From contig NZ_JAIOAA010000020.1 in the NCBI RefSeq assembly GCF_019890675.1, forward strand, positions 1-64,000: a DNA stretch of 64,000 bases, written 5' to 3'. This DNA is from Micromonospora sp. PLK6-60 (GTDB lineage Bacteria > Actinomycetota > Actinomycetes > Mycobacteriales > Micromonosporaceae). Of the stretch, positions 48,988 to 57,503 are shown piece after piece (position 1 is the first letter of the stretch; each line of letters begins with the position of its first letter). The notes under the pieces were generated by a model, which was given only the letters and a program-made list of their open reading frames with translations, was not told the DNA's origin and ran no database searches. Position numbers and translations under genes: made by a program.

Positions 48988-50919
48988 ATGAACTTCTTCG
49001 AACGGCAGCGCCAGGTCCGCCGGCTGTCGACCCGGTTGGTGCTGCTGTTCGTGCTGGCCGTGATCGGCATCGTGGTGGTGGTCAACCTCGCCGCGGTGCT
49101 CGCGTTCAACGCCACCGCCGGGCCGCCGGAGCAACTGCTCGGACTGATCGCCGTGGTCAGCCTCTGCACGGTCGCGGCGATCGGGCTGGCCGCGCTGGTG
49201 CGTACGCTGGCGCTGCGCGGCGGCGGCGGGAAGGTCGCCCGCGAGCTGGGTGGGGTGCCGGTCCCGGCGAACACCACCGACCCGGAGCTGCGCCGGCTGC
49301 GCAACGTGGTCGAGGAGATGGCACTGGCCTCCGGCGTGCCCGTTCCCGAGGTCTACCTGCTGCCGGAGGAGGCGGCGATCAACGCCTTCGCCGCCGGCTG
49401 GGGCCCGTCCGACGCCGCCGTCGCGGTCACCCGGGGCGCGCTGCAACGGCTCAACCGCGACGAACTCCAGGGCGTCATCGCCCACGAGTTCGCCCACGTG
49501 GTCAACGGCGACATGCGGCTCAACATCCGGCTGATGGGCCTGCTGTTCGGCATCCTCTTCCTGACCGTGATCGGTCGGGGCCTGACGCAGGCCGGCCTGC
49601 TCGGCGGCGGGCGCAGCCGCAACAACAGCGGCGGCGGGGCGAACCCGTTGCCGCTGATCGGGCTGGCGCTGCTCGTCGCCGGATACGTCGGCGTCCTCGC
49701 CGGGCGGCTCATCCAGGCCTCGGTGTCCCGGCAGCGGGAATACCTGGCCGACGCCTCGGCGGTGCAGTACACCCGGCAGACCCGGGGGATCGCCGGGGCG
49801 CTGAAGAAGATCGGCGGCCTGAGCGACGGCTCCGAGCTGCGGTCGCCCAAGCGCGACGAGGTCGGCCACATGCTCTTCGGCGAGGCGGCCCGGGCCTCCT
49901 GGTTCGCCACCCATCCCCCGCTGGCCGACCGGATCAGGGCGCTGGAGCCGTCGTTCGACCCGGCCGAGCTGCAACAACTGTCCCGGCGGTGGGCGGCGGC
50001 GCCGCCGTCGGGCCGGCAGGAGGACGTCGCCCTCGGCCTGGCCCCGGCCACCCCCACGGCGGGTCCCGCCGCGCCGGCCGACACCCGGGTACGCGTCTCA
50101 CCCGACGAGGTGCTGGGCCGGGTGGCCGCCCCCACCGAGACCGCCTACACCCACGCCGCGGCGATCCTCGACCGGATCCCCGATCCCCTGCTGGACCAGG
50201 CCCGCGACCGGGCGGCGGCCGTACCGCTGCTGCTCGGCCTGCTGCTCAGCGCCGACCCGCAGGTCCGGCAACACCAGCACGCCGCGCTGGCGCAGCGGCA
50301 CGGCCAGGCCCTGGCCGACGCCGCCCTGCGCGCGGCGGACGCCCCGGCCGGGCTGCCAGCCGCGCTGCGGCTGCCGCTGGCCGAGCTGACCTTCCCGGCG
50401 CTGCGCGACCGGCCGGGCCCCGAGCTGGAGGCGCTGCTGGCGACCGTGTTCACCCTGATCCACGCCGACGGCGCGATCGACGTGACCGAATACTGCCTGT
50501 CCCGGCTGCTGCTGTCCGAGCTGCAGGAGGCGCTGCGGCCGGACTCCCGCTGGCGCACCGACCGGCGCAAGCTCACCGACGCCCGCACCGCGGCGGGCTA
50601 CCTGCTCGCCACCCTCGCCCAGATCGGGCACGACGACCGGTCCGCCGCCGAACGGGCCTTCCGGGCCGGCGTCGCCGCCCTGCTGCCCGGGACCGACCTG
50701 CCGTACGCGCCGCCGGAGAACGGCGTGCTGGCGCTGGAGACCGCCTGGCCGGTGCTCGACGGGTTGCGCCCGGCCGACAAGGAACGGCTGGTCGCGGCGG
50801 TGGTGGCGGTGATCGGCCACGACGGGACGATGACCGTCGCCGAGGTGGAGCTGCTCCGGACGATCTGCGGCCTGCTGCACTGCCCGCTGCCACCGATGGC
50901 CGGCCACGGCATCGGCTGA
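48988..50919 (+). CDS. HtpX-like M48 membrane protease fused to a TerB-like domain
   Basis: A 643-residue zinc metalloprotease of the membrane. It has helices near residues 17-40 and 50-72, then the M48 catalytic domain with zinc motif HEFAH (about 166-170) and the downstream Glu ligand in SRQREYLADASAVQY. A further helix pair lies between them (about 180-200 and 225-245). The metalloprotease part ends near residue 310 (THPPLADRIRAL). The C-terminal half is unusual: a Pro-rich linker, then a helical domain with two acidic DG segments (LIHADGAIDVTEY and VIGHDGTMTVAEVELL) resembling the TerB tellurite-resistance fold. Cotranscribed with lemA; likely involved in membrane protein quality control. 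Confidence 0.88.
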   Translation: MNFFERQRQVRRLSTRLVLLFVLAVIGIVVVVNLAAVLAFNATAGPPEQLLGLIAVVSLCTVAAIGLAALVRTLALRGGGGKVARELGGVPVPANTTDPELRRLRNVVEEMALASGVPVPEVYLLPEEAAINAFAAGWGPSDAAVAVTRGALQRLNRDELQGVIAHEFAHVVNGDMRLNIRLMGLLFGILFLTVIGRGLTQAGLLGGGRSRNNSGGGANPLPLIGLALLVAGYVGVLAGRLIQASVSRQREYLADASAVQYTRQTRGIAGALKKIGGLSDGSELRSPKRDEVGHMLFGEAARASWFATHPPLADRIRALEPSFDPAELQQLSRRWAAAPPSGRQEDVALGLAPATPTAGPAAPADTRVRVSPDEVLGRVAAPTETAYTHAAAILDRIPDPLLDQARDRAAAVPLLLGLLLSADPQVRQHQHAALAQRHGQALADAALRAADAPAGLPAALRLPLAELTFPALRDRPGPELEALLATVFTLIHADGAIDVTEYCLSRLLLSELQEALRPDSRWRTDRRKLTDARTAAGYLLATLAQIGHDDRSAAERAFRAGVAALLPGTDLPYAPPENGVLALETAWPVLDGLRPADKERLVAAVVAVIGHDGTMTVAEVELLRTICGLLHCPLPPMAGHGIG

Positions 50920-50989
50920 CTGTGAGCGGGACGGCAGGTCACCGGGCCGGTGCGGGCGCACCGACGGCCCGGATGACATCCTCGGCAGG

Positions 50990-52270
50990 GTGAGCACCGA
51001 GACGGGCGACGGCTGGCGGCGGCCGGGCCCCACCGCCGAACAGCAGCGCCTGGACCGGTACGCCGGCCTGGGCGCCACCGCCCTGGCCCTGCTCAGCCTC
51101 ACCCTGGCCCGCAGCACCGGCACCTTCCTGCTGGGGCCGCCGCCGTCCGGCCTGGAACAGGTGCTCTGGACCGTCGCGGTGCCGCTGCCGCTGATCTGGC
51201 GGCGGCGCTTCCCCGCCGCCACCACGCTGGTCATCGCGGCCGCGTTCATCGGCTCGCAGGCCCGCGCCGTCCCCGAGTGGCAGCTGTCCCAGTGGGCGTT
51301 GTTCGGCGCCCTCTACACCCTGGGCGCCTGGGGACCGGACCGCCGGCTGTCGCGCCGGCTGCGGCTCGGCGTGATCGGCGCCATGTTCGGCTGGCTCGGC
51401 ATCTCGTACGCGCTGCGCTACGCCGACCTGCGCGCCGAACCGTTCGCCGACGCGATCGGGCCGGTGCCGCCGATGCTCGCCGCGATGATCGCCGGGGTGC
51501 TGGTCAACATCCTCTTCTTCGGGTTCGCGTACTTCATCGGGGAGACCGCCTGGCTCGCCGCCTGCCGGCAGCACGAGCTGGCCCGGCAGGCCGAGCAGCT
51601 GCGCCGGTCGCAGGCGGAGACCCGGGAGCACGCGGTGGTCGGTGAGCGGGTCCGGATCGCCCGCGAGCTGCACGACGTGGTCGCCCACCACGTCTCGGTG
51701 ATGGGGGTGCAGGCGTCGGCCTGCCGGCGGGTCTTCGACAAGGACCCGGCGAAGGCCCGGGTGGCGCTCACCGCGATCGAGGAGACCGCCCGGACGGCGG
51801 TGGAGGAGCTGCGCCGGATGCTCGGCGTGCTGCGGGCCTCCGACGGCGACAGCGAACGCGCCGCGCGGGCCGCCGGGATCGACCAGCTCGACGCCGTGGT
51901 GGAGCGGGCCCGGGAGTCGGGGCTGCGGGCCACCCTGGGGGTGTACGGGGAGCCGAGGCCGCTGCCCGAGTCGCTGTCCCAGGCCGCGTACCGGGTGGTG
52001 CAGGAGGCCACCACGAACGCGTTGAAACACGCCACCGGGGCGAGCCTGCTCGACGTGCGGGTCCGCTACCTGGCACACGAGGTGGAGGTAGAGGTGACCG
52101 ACGACGGCCGGGCCACCCGGGCGGCGAACGCCGACGGGCTGGGCCTGATCGGGATGCGCGAACGGGTGCACACCCACGGCGGTGAACTCACCGCCGGTCC
52201 GCGCACCGGCGGTGGCTGGCGGGTCCGGGTGCGCTTCCCGCTGCCGGTCACGGCGGGACGGCCGGCATGA
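50990..52270 (+). CDS. NarL-type sensor histidine kinase
   Basis: A 426-residue kinase with about four to five N-terminal helices (residues 25-175), no large external sensor domain, then a HisKA_3 dimerisation domain with the phospho-His in RIARELHDVVAHHVSVM (about residues 222-238). The HATPase_c domain has VVQEATTNALKHA and GLGLIGMRERV. The lack of an extracytoplasmic domain matches intramembrane-sensing kinases that monitor membrane or antibiotic stress, often through an associated ABC transporter. GTG 50990 has only a weak ribosome binding site. It overlaps the response regulator by ATGA. Confidence 0.92.
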   Translation: MSTETGDGWRRPGPTAEQQRLDRYAGLGATALALLSLTLARSTGTFLLGPPPSGLEQVLWTVAVPLPLIWRRRFPAATTLVIAAAFIGSQARAVPEWQLSQWALFGALYTLGAWGPDRRLSRRLRLGVIGAMFGWLGISYALRYADLRAEPFADAIGPVPPMLAAMIAGVLVNILFFGFAYFIGETAWLAACRQHELARQAEQLRRSQAETREHAVVGERVRIARELHDVVAHHVSVMGVQASACRRVFDKDPAKARVALTAIEETARTAVEELRRMLGVLRASDGDSERAARAAGIDQLDAVVERARESGLRATLGVYGEPRPLPESLSQAAYRVVQEATTNALKHATGASLLDVRVRYLAHEVEVEVTDDGRATRAANADGLGLIGMRERVHTHGGELTAGPRTGGGWRVRVRFPLPVTAGRPA

Positions 52271-52971
52271 GCGCCGGGCCTCTCCCGCCCGGCGACGCCG
52301 GCGCGCCGATCCGGGTGCTGCTCGCCGACGACCAGCATCTGGTCCGCGCCGGCTTCCGGGTCATCCTCGAGGTGGAGGACGACATCGAGGTGGTCGGCGA
52401 GGCGGCCGACGGCGAACGGGCGGTCGCCATGGCCCGCGCGCTCCGTCCCGACCTGGTGTTGATGGACGTGGAGATGCCCGGGGTCGACGGGTTGACGGCC
52501 ACCGGGCGGATCAGCGCGGACGGGGACGGGCCGGCGGTGCTGATCCTCACCACCTTCGACCGGGACGACTACCTGTTCGCCGCGCTGCGCGCCGGGGCCA
52601 GCGGCTTCCTGCTCAAGAACGGCACCCCGGAGGCCCTGGTCGAGGCGATCCGGGTGGTGGCCCGCGGCGACGGTCTGCTCGCCCCGGAGATCACCCGGCG
52701 GGTGATCGCCACCTTCGCCCGGCCGGGCGCCCCGACCGGCGGCGGGTCCGATCCGGCGGCGGCGCTGCGCGACCTCACGCCCCGGGAGCGGGAGGTGCTG
52801 GTGCTGGTCGCCGGGGGCGCCAGCAACGCCGAGATCGCCGCCGCGCTGCGGCTGGGCGAGGCCACCGTGAAGTCACACGTCAGCCGGGTGCTGGCCAAAC
52901 TCGGCCTGCGCGACCGGGTGCAGGCGGTGGTCTTCGCGTACGAGAACGGGGTGGTCCGGCCGGGCGGGTGA
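52267..52971 (+). CDS. NarL/LuxR-family response regulator
   Basis: A 234-residue two-component regulator. The receiver has acidic residues in LLADDQHLV, phospho-Asp in LVLMDVEMPG (about residue 66) and switch Lys in GFLLKNGTP. The C-terminal LuxR HTH reads LTPREREVLVLVAGG, then NAEIAAALRLGEATVKSHVS (about residues 168-205). It is translationally coupled to the kinase and lies 80 bp upstream of an ABC exporter operon that is its likely target. Confidence 0.94.
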   Translation: MSAGPLPPGDAGAPIRVLLADDQHLVRAGFRVILEVEDDIEVVGEAADGERAVAMARALRPDLVLMDVEMPGVDGLTATGRISADGDGPAVLILTTFDRDDYLFAALRAGASGFLLKNGTPEALVEAIRVVARGDGLLAPEITRRVIATFARPGAPTGGGSDPAAALRDLTPREREVLVLVAGGASNAEIAAALRLGEATVKSHVSRVLAKLGLRDRVQAVVFAYENGVVRPGG

Positions 52972-53051
52972 GGGCGTCCGCCGCGCGGCGGAGGGCCGAT
53001 CTCCGTCGGCGGGCGGACGGCAGCCGATCATCGACGCCCTAGCGTTACGCC

Positions 53052-53945
53052 GTGACCAGCGTGCTCCGCCTCGACGGTGTCGACCGCAGCTTCGGCGACC
53101 GGCAGGTGCTCAGGAATGTGTCCTTCGATGTGGTCGCCGGCCGGATGACCGGCTTCGTCGGCGGCAACGGCGCCGGCAAGACCACCACCATGCGGATCGT
53201 CCTCGGCGTGCTCGCCGCCGACGCCGGGCAGGTGACCTGGCAGGGCGCCCCGCTGAGCCGGGAGGCCCGGCGGCGCTTCGGCTACATGCCGGAGGAACGG
53301 GGCCTCTATCCGAAGATGAGCGTCCGCGAGCAGGTGGTCTACCTGGGCCGGTTGCACGGGCTGACCACCGAGGCCGCCCGCCGGGCGACCGACGCGCTGC
53401 TGGAGCGGGTCGGGCTCGCCGAGCGGGGCGACGACCTGCTGGAGACGCTGTCGCTGGGCAACCAGCAGCGCGCCCAGATCGCCGCCGCCCTGGTGCACGA
53501 CCCCGAGGTGCTGGTGCTCGACGAGCCCTTCTCCGGCCTGGACCCGCTGGCCGTGGACACCATCGTGGCGGTGCTGCGCGAGCGGGCCGCCGCCGGTGCG
53601 CCGGTGCTCTTCTCCAGCCACCAGTTGGACGTCGTCGAACGGCTCTGCGACGACCTGGTGATCATCGCGGACGGCACGATCCGCGCCGCCGGCAGCCGGG
53701 AGGAGTTGCGCGCGGCGTACACCTCGCCCCGGTTCGAGCTGGTGGTGGAGACCGACGCCGGCTGGCTGCGGGACCAGCCCGGGGTGAGCCTGGTCGACCT
53801 CGACGGCGCCCGCGCCGTGTTCGACCTCGCGCCCGGCGCCGACGAGCAGCCGGTGCTGCACGCGGCGCTGGCCCGCGGCCCGGTGCGCGCGTTCCGCCCG
53901 GTCGCCCCGTCCCTCACCGAGATCTTCCGAGAGGTCACCCAGTGA
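53052..53945 (+). CDS. NatA-type ABC transporter ATPase
   Basis: A 297-residue ATPase of an ABC-2 exporter. Walker A is GGNGAGKTTT (about 37-46), the ABC signature SLGNQQRAQ (a variant of LSGGQ), and Walker B VLVLDEPFSGLDP. The YMPEERGLYPKMSVREQ stretch and a C-terminal DUF4162-like domain are typical of NatA and YhaQ relatives. The GTG at 53052 has no clear Shine-Dalgarno, but TAGCGT lies 6 nt upstream, compatible with leaderless initiation. It overlaps the permease gene by four bases. Confidence 0.92.
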   Translation: MTSVLRLDGVDRSFGDRQVLRNVSFDVVAGRMTGFVGGNGAGKTTTMRIVLGVLAADAGQVTWQGAPLSREARRRFGYMPEERGLYPKMSVREQVVYLGRLHGLTTEAARRATDALLERVGLAERGDDLLETLSLGNQQRAQIAAALVHDPEVLVLDEPFSGLDPLAVDTIVAVLRERAAAGAPVLFSSHQLDVVERLCDDLVIIADGTIRAAGSREELRAAYTSPRFELVVETDAGWLRDQPGVSLVDLDGARAVFDLAPGADEQPVLHAALARGPVRAFRPVAPSLTEIFREVTQ

Positions 53946-55003
53946 ACACCGTCGAGGCCAGCCGCCTGGTCGCCGCCCGGGAGATCCGGGTCAAGCTGCG
54001 CGACCGTACCTTCCTGATCAGCACGCTGATCTTCTTTCTGATCGCCGCGGCGGCGACCTTCCTGCCGCCGCTGCTGGCCGGCGGCCCGCCCAGCGTGGCG
54101 GCGACCGAGGCGGCGGCCGGCCCGCTGCGCGCGGCGGGCCTGGAGGTGCGCACGGTGCCCGACGACGCCGCCGCCGAGTGGGCGGTCCGCGACGGCGAGG
54201 TGGACGCCGCGGTCGTCGCCGGCCCGGCCGTGCTCGCCATGACCGACGCCCCCGACAAGGTGATCTCCGCGCTGAGCAACGAACCCCCGGTCCGGCTGCT
54301 GGACCCCGACGCGGTGGACCCGGTGCTGGCCTTCCTGGTGCCGTTCGCCTTCGCCTTCGTCTTCTTCGTCACCTCGCAGACCTTCGGGGTGCAGATCGCG
54401 CAGAGCATCATCGAGGAGAAGCAGACCCGGATCGTGGAGATCCTGGTCGCCGCGGTGCCGGTGCGCGCCCTGCTGGCCGGCAAGATGATCGCCGGCACCA
54501 TCCTGGCGCTCGGGCAGATCGGCCTGGTGGCCCTGGTCGCGGTGGTCGGCACGGCGGTCGGCGACAACAGCGGCCTGCTGTCCCTGCTGGGGCCGGCGAT
54601 CGGCTGGTTCATCCCGTTCTTCCTGCTCGGCTTCGTGCTGATCGCGGCGATGTGGGCGGCGGCCGGCGCGCTGGTCAACCGGCTGGAGGACATCGGCGGT
54701 GTGGCGATGCCGGTGCAGCTCGCGGTGATGCTGCCGTTCTTCGCGGTGATCTTCTTCAACGACAACGCCACCGTCATGCGGGTGCTGTCCTACCTGCCGT
54801 TCTCGGCGCCGACGGCGATGCCGGTGCGGCTGTTCACCGGGGACGCGGCCGGCTGGGAACTGCCGGTGTCGCTGCTGGTGCTGCTGGTGACGGCGGTCGG
54901 GTTCCTGCTCGCCGGGGCCCGGGTGTACGAGGGGTCGCTGCTGCGCACCAACGGCCGTACCTCGCTGCGCACCGCCTGGCGCGAGCGCGAGACGGTGAGC
55001 TGA
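53942..55003 (+). CDS. NatB-type ABC-2 transporter permease
   Basis: The 353-residue membrane subunit partnering the preceding ATPase. Helix 1 (about 22-42) is followed by an extracytoplasmic domain and five further helices from about residue 120 (VLAFLVPFAFAFVFFVTSQ onward). The conserved ABC-2 stretch is SIIEEKQTRIVEILVAAVPVRALLAGKM (anchor EEKQTRIVEILVAAVP). NatAB-like exporters move ions or hydrophobic compounds, and some confer resistance to membrane-active agents. The upstream two-component system suggests inducible expression. Confidence 0.9.
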   Translation: MNTVEASRLVAAREIRVKLRDRTFLISTLIFFLIAAAATFLPPLLAGGPPSVAATEAAAGPLRAAGLEVRTVPDDAAAEWAVRDGEVDAAVVAGPAVLAMTDAPDKVISALSNEPPVRLLDPDAVDPVLAFLVPFAFAFVFFVTSQTFGVQIAQSIIEEKQTRIVEILVAAVPVRALLAGKMIAGTILALGQIGLVALVAVVGTAVGDNSGLLSLLGPAIGWFIPFFLLGFVLIAAMWAAAGALVNRLEDIGGVAMPVQLAVMLPFFAVIFFNDNATVMRVLSYLPFSAPTAMPVRLFTGDAAGWELPVSLLVLLVTAVGFLLAGARVYEGSLLRTNGRTSLRTAWRERETVS

Positions 55004-55134
55004 CACCGTGGCGTCCTCCGCCGGCGCGTCGGCGAGTCCGCCGATCGGGTCCGCACGGCTCTGAGCTGCGGTTATTCTGCCGACAAGAGGCTGAAGCCTC
55101 GGCCGGCCGGAGCCGACGGTGTCGGGAGGATGTC

Positions 55135-57396
55135 GTGGGGGGCGGGGACTGGCGCGAGCACCTCGACTTCACCCCCGACGCCCGTGAGTGGCGGATGCTC
55201 GACCGGGTCGCCGAGGGCAAACCGGCCGCGTTCGACGAGCGGCTCGGCGACGAGGTGGGTGCCGCCGCCGTCCGGTTTCTCTGTTCGGCCCTCGACAAGC
55301 CGGTCGTCCTCGTCGGCGCCCGGATTCGGGGCCGGCTGGACCTTGCCCGGCTCCGGCTCACGCACCCGCTGACGTTTCGTCACTGCTGGTTCGGCGACGG
55401 GGTCGACCTGACCGGAGCGACGTGCGACGAGCCGATCGAGTTCGACGACTGCCACCTCAACGGCCTCACCGCCGATGGCCTGCGCGCCTGCAAGGACATC
55501 AGTGCCGTCCGCTGCGAGATCGACGGGGCCAGTTTCGCCGGCGCCCACCTGGAGCACGACCTGAGACTCAGCGGCAGCAAGCTGAACCACCGGCCCAGTT
55601 GCGCCGCTTTCCACGGCCCGGACATGGTCATCGAGGGCGGGCTGTTCCTGGACCGGGTGGTAGTCACCGGCGGGGTGACGCTGGATTCCAGCTACGTCGC
55701 GGCCGATCTCGACTGCCGGGGCGGGCAGTTCCGCAACGACTCGGCGACGGCCATCGACGCGAGCTGGGTGACCGTGGGCCGGGAGTTGCGCTGCGACGAG
55801 GGGTTCCAGGCCTACGGGGAGGTGCGGCTCTGCTGGGCACGGGCTGACCTGGTCTCGTTCCGCAACGGCGTGCTGAACAATCCCAGCGGGCTGGCGCTGC
55901 GCGCCGACTCGTTGCACGCCACCATCGGCTGCTACCTCGACCAGCGGTTCCAGGCGACCGGCACCGTACGGTTGGTCGGCGCGCAGATCGCCGGCGAGCT
56001 GAGCGCCTCGGGCGGCACGTTCGACGGCCACGCCGACGCGGCCATCGTGGCGGAGCGGTTGGCCGCCAAGGACGTCTACCTCGACCGGGGTTTCCGTGCC
56101 CGCGGCGCCGTACGGCTGGTCGGCGCGCACCTGGAGCGCCAACTCACCTGCACCGGGGGCCACTTCGAGAATCCCTCCGGCCACGCCTTGGACGCGACCG
56201 GGCTGCTCTGCCGGGGCAGCGTCTACCTCGACCGCGATCCCAAGCTCGACCAGGGCTTCACCGCCCACGGTCAGGTGCGGCTGTGCGGGGCCAGCGTCAC
56301 CGAGGCGGTCGCCTGCTCGGGCGGCCTGTTCGAGTGCGAGGACGGGGTCGCGCTCGACGCGGACGGCCTGACCACCGAGGGCGATGTCACGCTCAACGAG
56401 GGCTTCCGCGCCATCGGCCAGGTCCGACTCACCCGGGGCACCGTCGGCCGACAGCTCGACTGCCGCGGCGGCGCCTTCAAGGCCCCGGGCGGCGTCGCGC
56501 TGGACCTGACCGGCCTGGTCGGGCACGGCGACGTGCTGCTCACCCACGGCTTCCGGGCGGTCGGCGAGGTCCGGCTCCGGGACGCGAACGTCGACCGGGA
56601 CGTGGACCTGACCGGTGCCCACCTCACCCACGCCGACGAGACGTCACTGGACGCCTTCGGGCTGCGCGCCCGGGGGTCCCTCATCCTGCTGCCGGCGGAG
56701 CGGCCCACCAGGACGATCGACCTTCGATACGCCGCCGTCAACCGGCTACAGGACCGCGAGGTGAGCTGGCCGGACGACGGCGCGGAGTGGGAGGGCTTCA
56801 CCTACCAGAGTGTCGACAGCAGCCTCACCCACCGCCAACGCATCGAGATCCTCAACCGGATGCGGCACTACTCGCTCCAGCCGTACCAGCAGCTCAGCAA
56901 GGTGTACCGGACGGCGGGCCGGGATCGGGAGAATCGCGAGGTCGCGATCACCGGCCTGAACCAACTCCGCCGGAAGGACAACCTGACGCGCGCCTCGAAG
57001 GTGTGGAGTCACTTCCTGGGCATCGTGGTCGGGTACGGCTACAAACTGCACCGGCCGCTGTACGTGGTCATCCCGCTCATCATCGCCAACGCGTTTCTCT
57101 ACCACAGCGCCGAGCACCACGATCTGATGGAGCCGGCGGGCGCCCGCACCGACACCGGTCCGCACGTCGACACCAACCACTGCCCCGACAACTATCCGTG
57201 CTTCAATCCGGCCGCGTACTCGGTCCAACTGATGATTCCCCTGCTGAACCTGTACCAGGTCGACAAGTGGATACCCGACGCCAGCAAGGCCTGGGGGACG
57301 CAGCTGCTGATCTGGACCTGGCTCATGATCCTGGTTGGCTGGGCGGCCGGCCTCGCGATCGCCGCCGGGATCAACGCCTCGTTGCGCAAGGAGTAG
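55135..57396 (+). CDS. Large beta-helix-like repeat membrane protein of unknown function
   Basis: A 753-residue protein with no recognised catalytic motif. After a soluble N-terminus (1 to about 50), residues about 55-540 are some eleven to twelve imperfect repeats of about 42-45 residues. The best copies share the plan GFRA-x-G-x-VRL, a short turn, QL-x-C-x-GG-x-F, then AL-x-A-x-GL, suggesting a right-handed parallel beta-helix. A helical segment (about 560-620) contains YQQLSKVYRTAGRDRENREV. Three membrane helices lie at about 630-650, 690-710 and 722-745, with a Cys-containing external loop (HCPDNYPC). The GTG at 55135 has GGGAGGA 5 nt upstream. Related actinobacterial proteins have been labelled membrane-associated oxidoreductase, but nothing here supports a redox activity. 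Confidence 0.8.
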   Translation: MGGGDWREHLDFTPDAREWRMLDRVAEGKPAAFDERLGDEVGAAAVRFLCSALDKPVVLVGARIRGRLDLARLRLTHPLTFRHCWFGDGVDLTGATCDEPIEFDDCHLNGLTADGLRACKDISAVRCEIDGASFAGAHLEHDLRLSGSKLNHRPSCAAFHGPDMVIEGGLFLDRVVVTGGVTLDSSYVAADLDCRGGQFRNDSATAIDASWVTVGRELRCDEGFQAYGEVRLCWARADLVSFRNGVLNNPSGLALRADSLHATIGCYLDQRFQATGTVRLVGAQIAGELSASGGTFDGHADAAIVAERLAAKDVYLDRGFRARGAVRLVGAHLERQLTCTGGHFENPSGHALDATGLLCRGSVYLDRDPKLDQGFTAHGQVRLCGASVTEAVACSGGLFECEDGVALDADGLTTEGDVTLNEGFRAIGQVRLTRGTVGRQLDCRGGAFKAPGGVALDLTGLVGHGDVLLTHGFRAVGEVRLRDANVDRDVDLTGAHLTHADETSLDAFGLRARGSLILLPAERPTRTIDLRYAAVNRLQDREVSWPDDGAEWEGFTYQSVDSSLTHRQRIEILNRMRHYSLQPYQQLSKVYRTAGRDRENREVAITGLNQLRRKDNLTRASKVWSHFLGIVVGYGYKLHRPLYVVIPLIIANAFLYHSAEHHDLMEPAGARTDTGPHVDTNHCPDNYPCFNPAAYSVQLMIPLLNLYQVDKWIPDASKAWGTQLLIWTWLMILVGWAAGLAIAAGINASLRKE

Positions 57397-57443
57397 GACC
57401 GATCGGTACGCGCCGGTTCGGGTGAACGGCGGTCGACGAAAGA

Positions 57444-57475
57444 CACCTCCCGGACAGCGACCTGTCCGGGAGGTG
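57444..57475. terminator. Bidirectional terminator hairpin
   Basis: CACCTCCCGGACAG and its mirror CTGTCCGGGAGGTG form a perfect 14-bp stem with a 4-nt loop between the convergent beta-helix gene and yebC. Confidence 0.88.
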
Positions 57476-57503
57476 CTCACGGCGGGGCCGGGCTCGGCCA
57501 GGG

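Noticed and set aside
54178..57396. 1072-codon frame extending the beta-helix protein upstream
   Set aside because: The first 320 codons overlap the ABC permease in another frame and are Arg/Gly-rich. The GTG at 55135 has a good ribosome binding site.
26060..57503. Genomic island or integrated element
   Set aside because: There is no integrase, tRNA target, direct-repeat boundary or transposase, and the essential dnaE1 gene lies inside.
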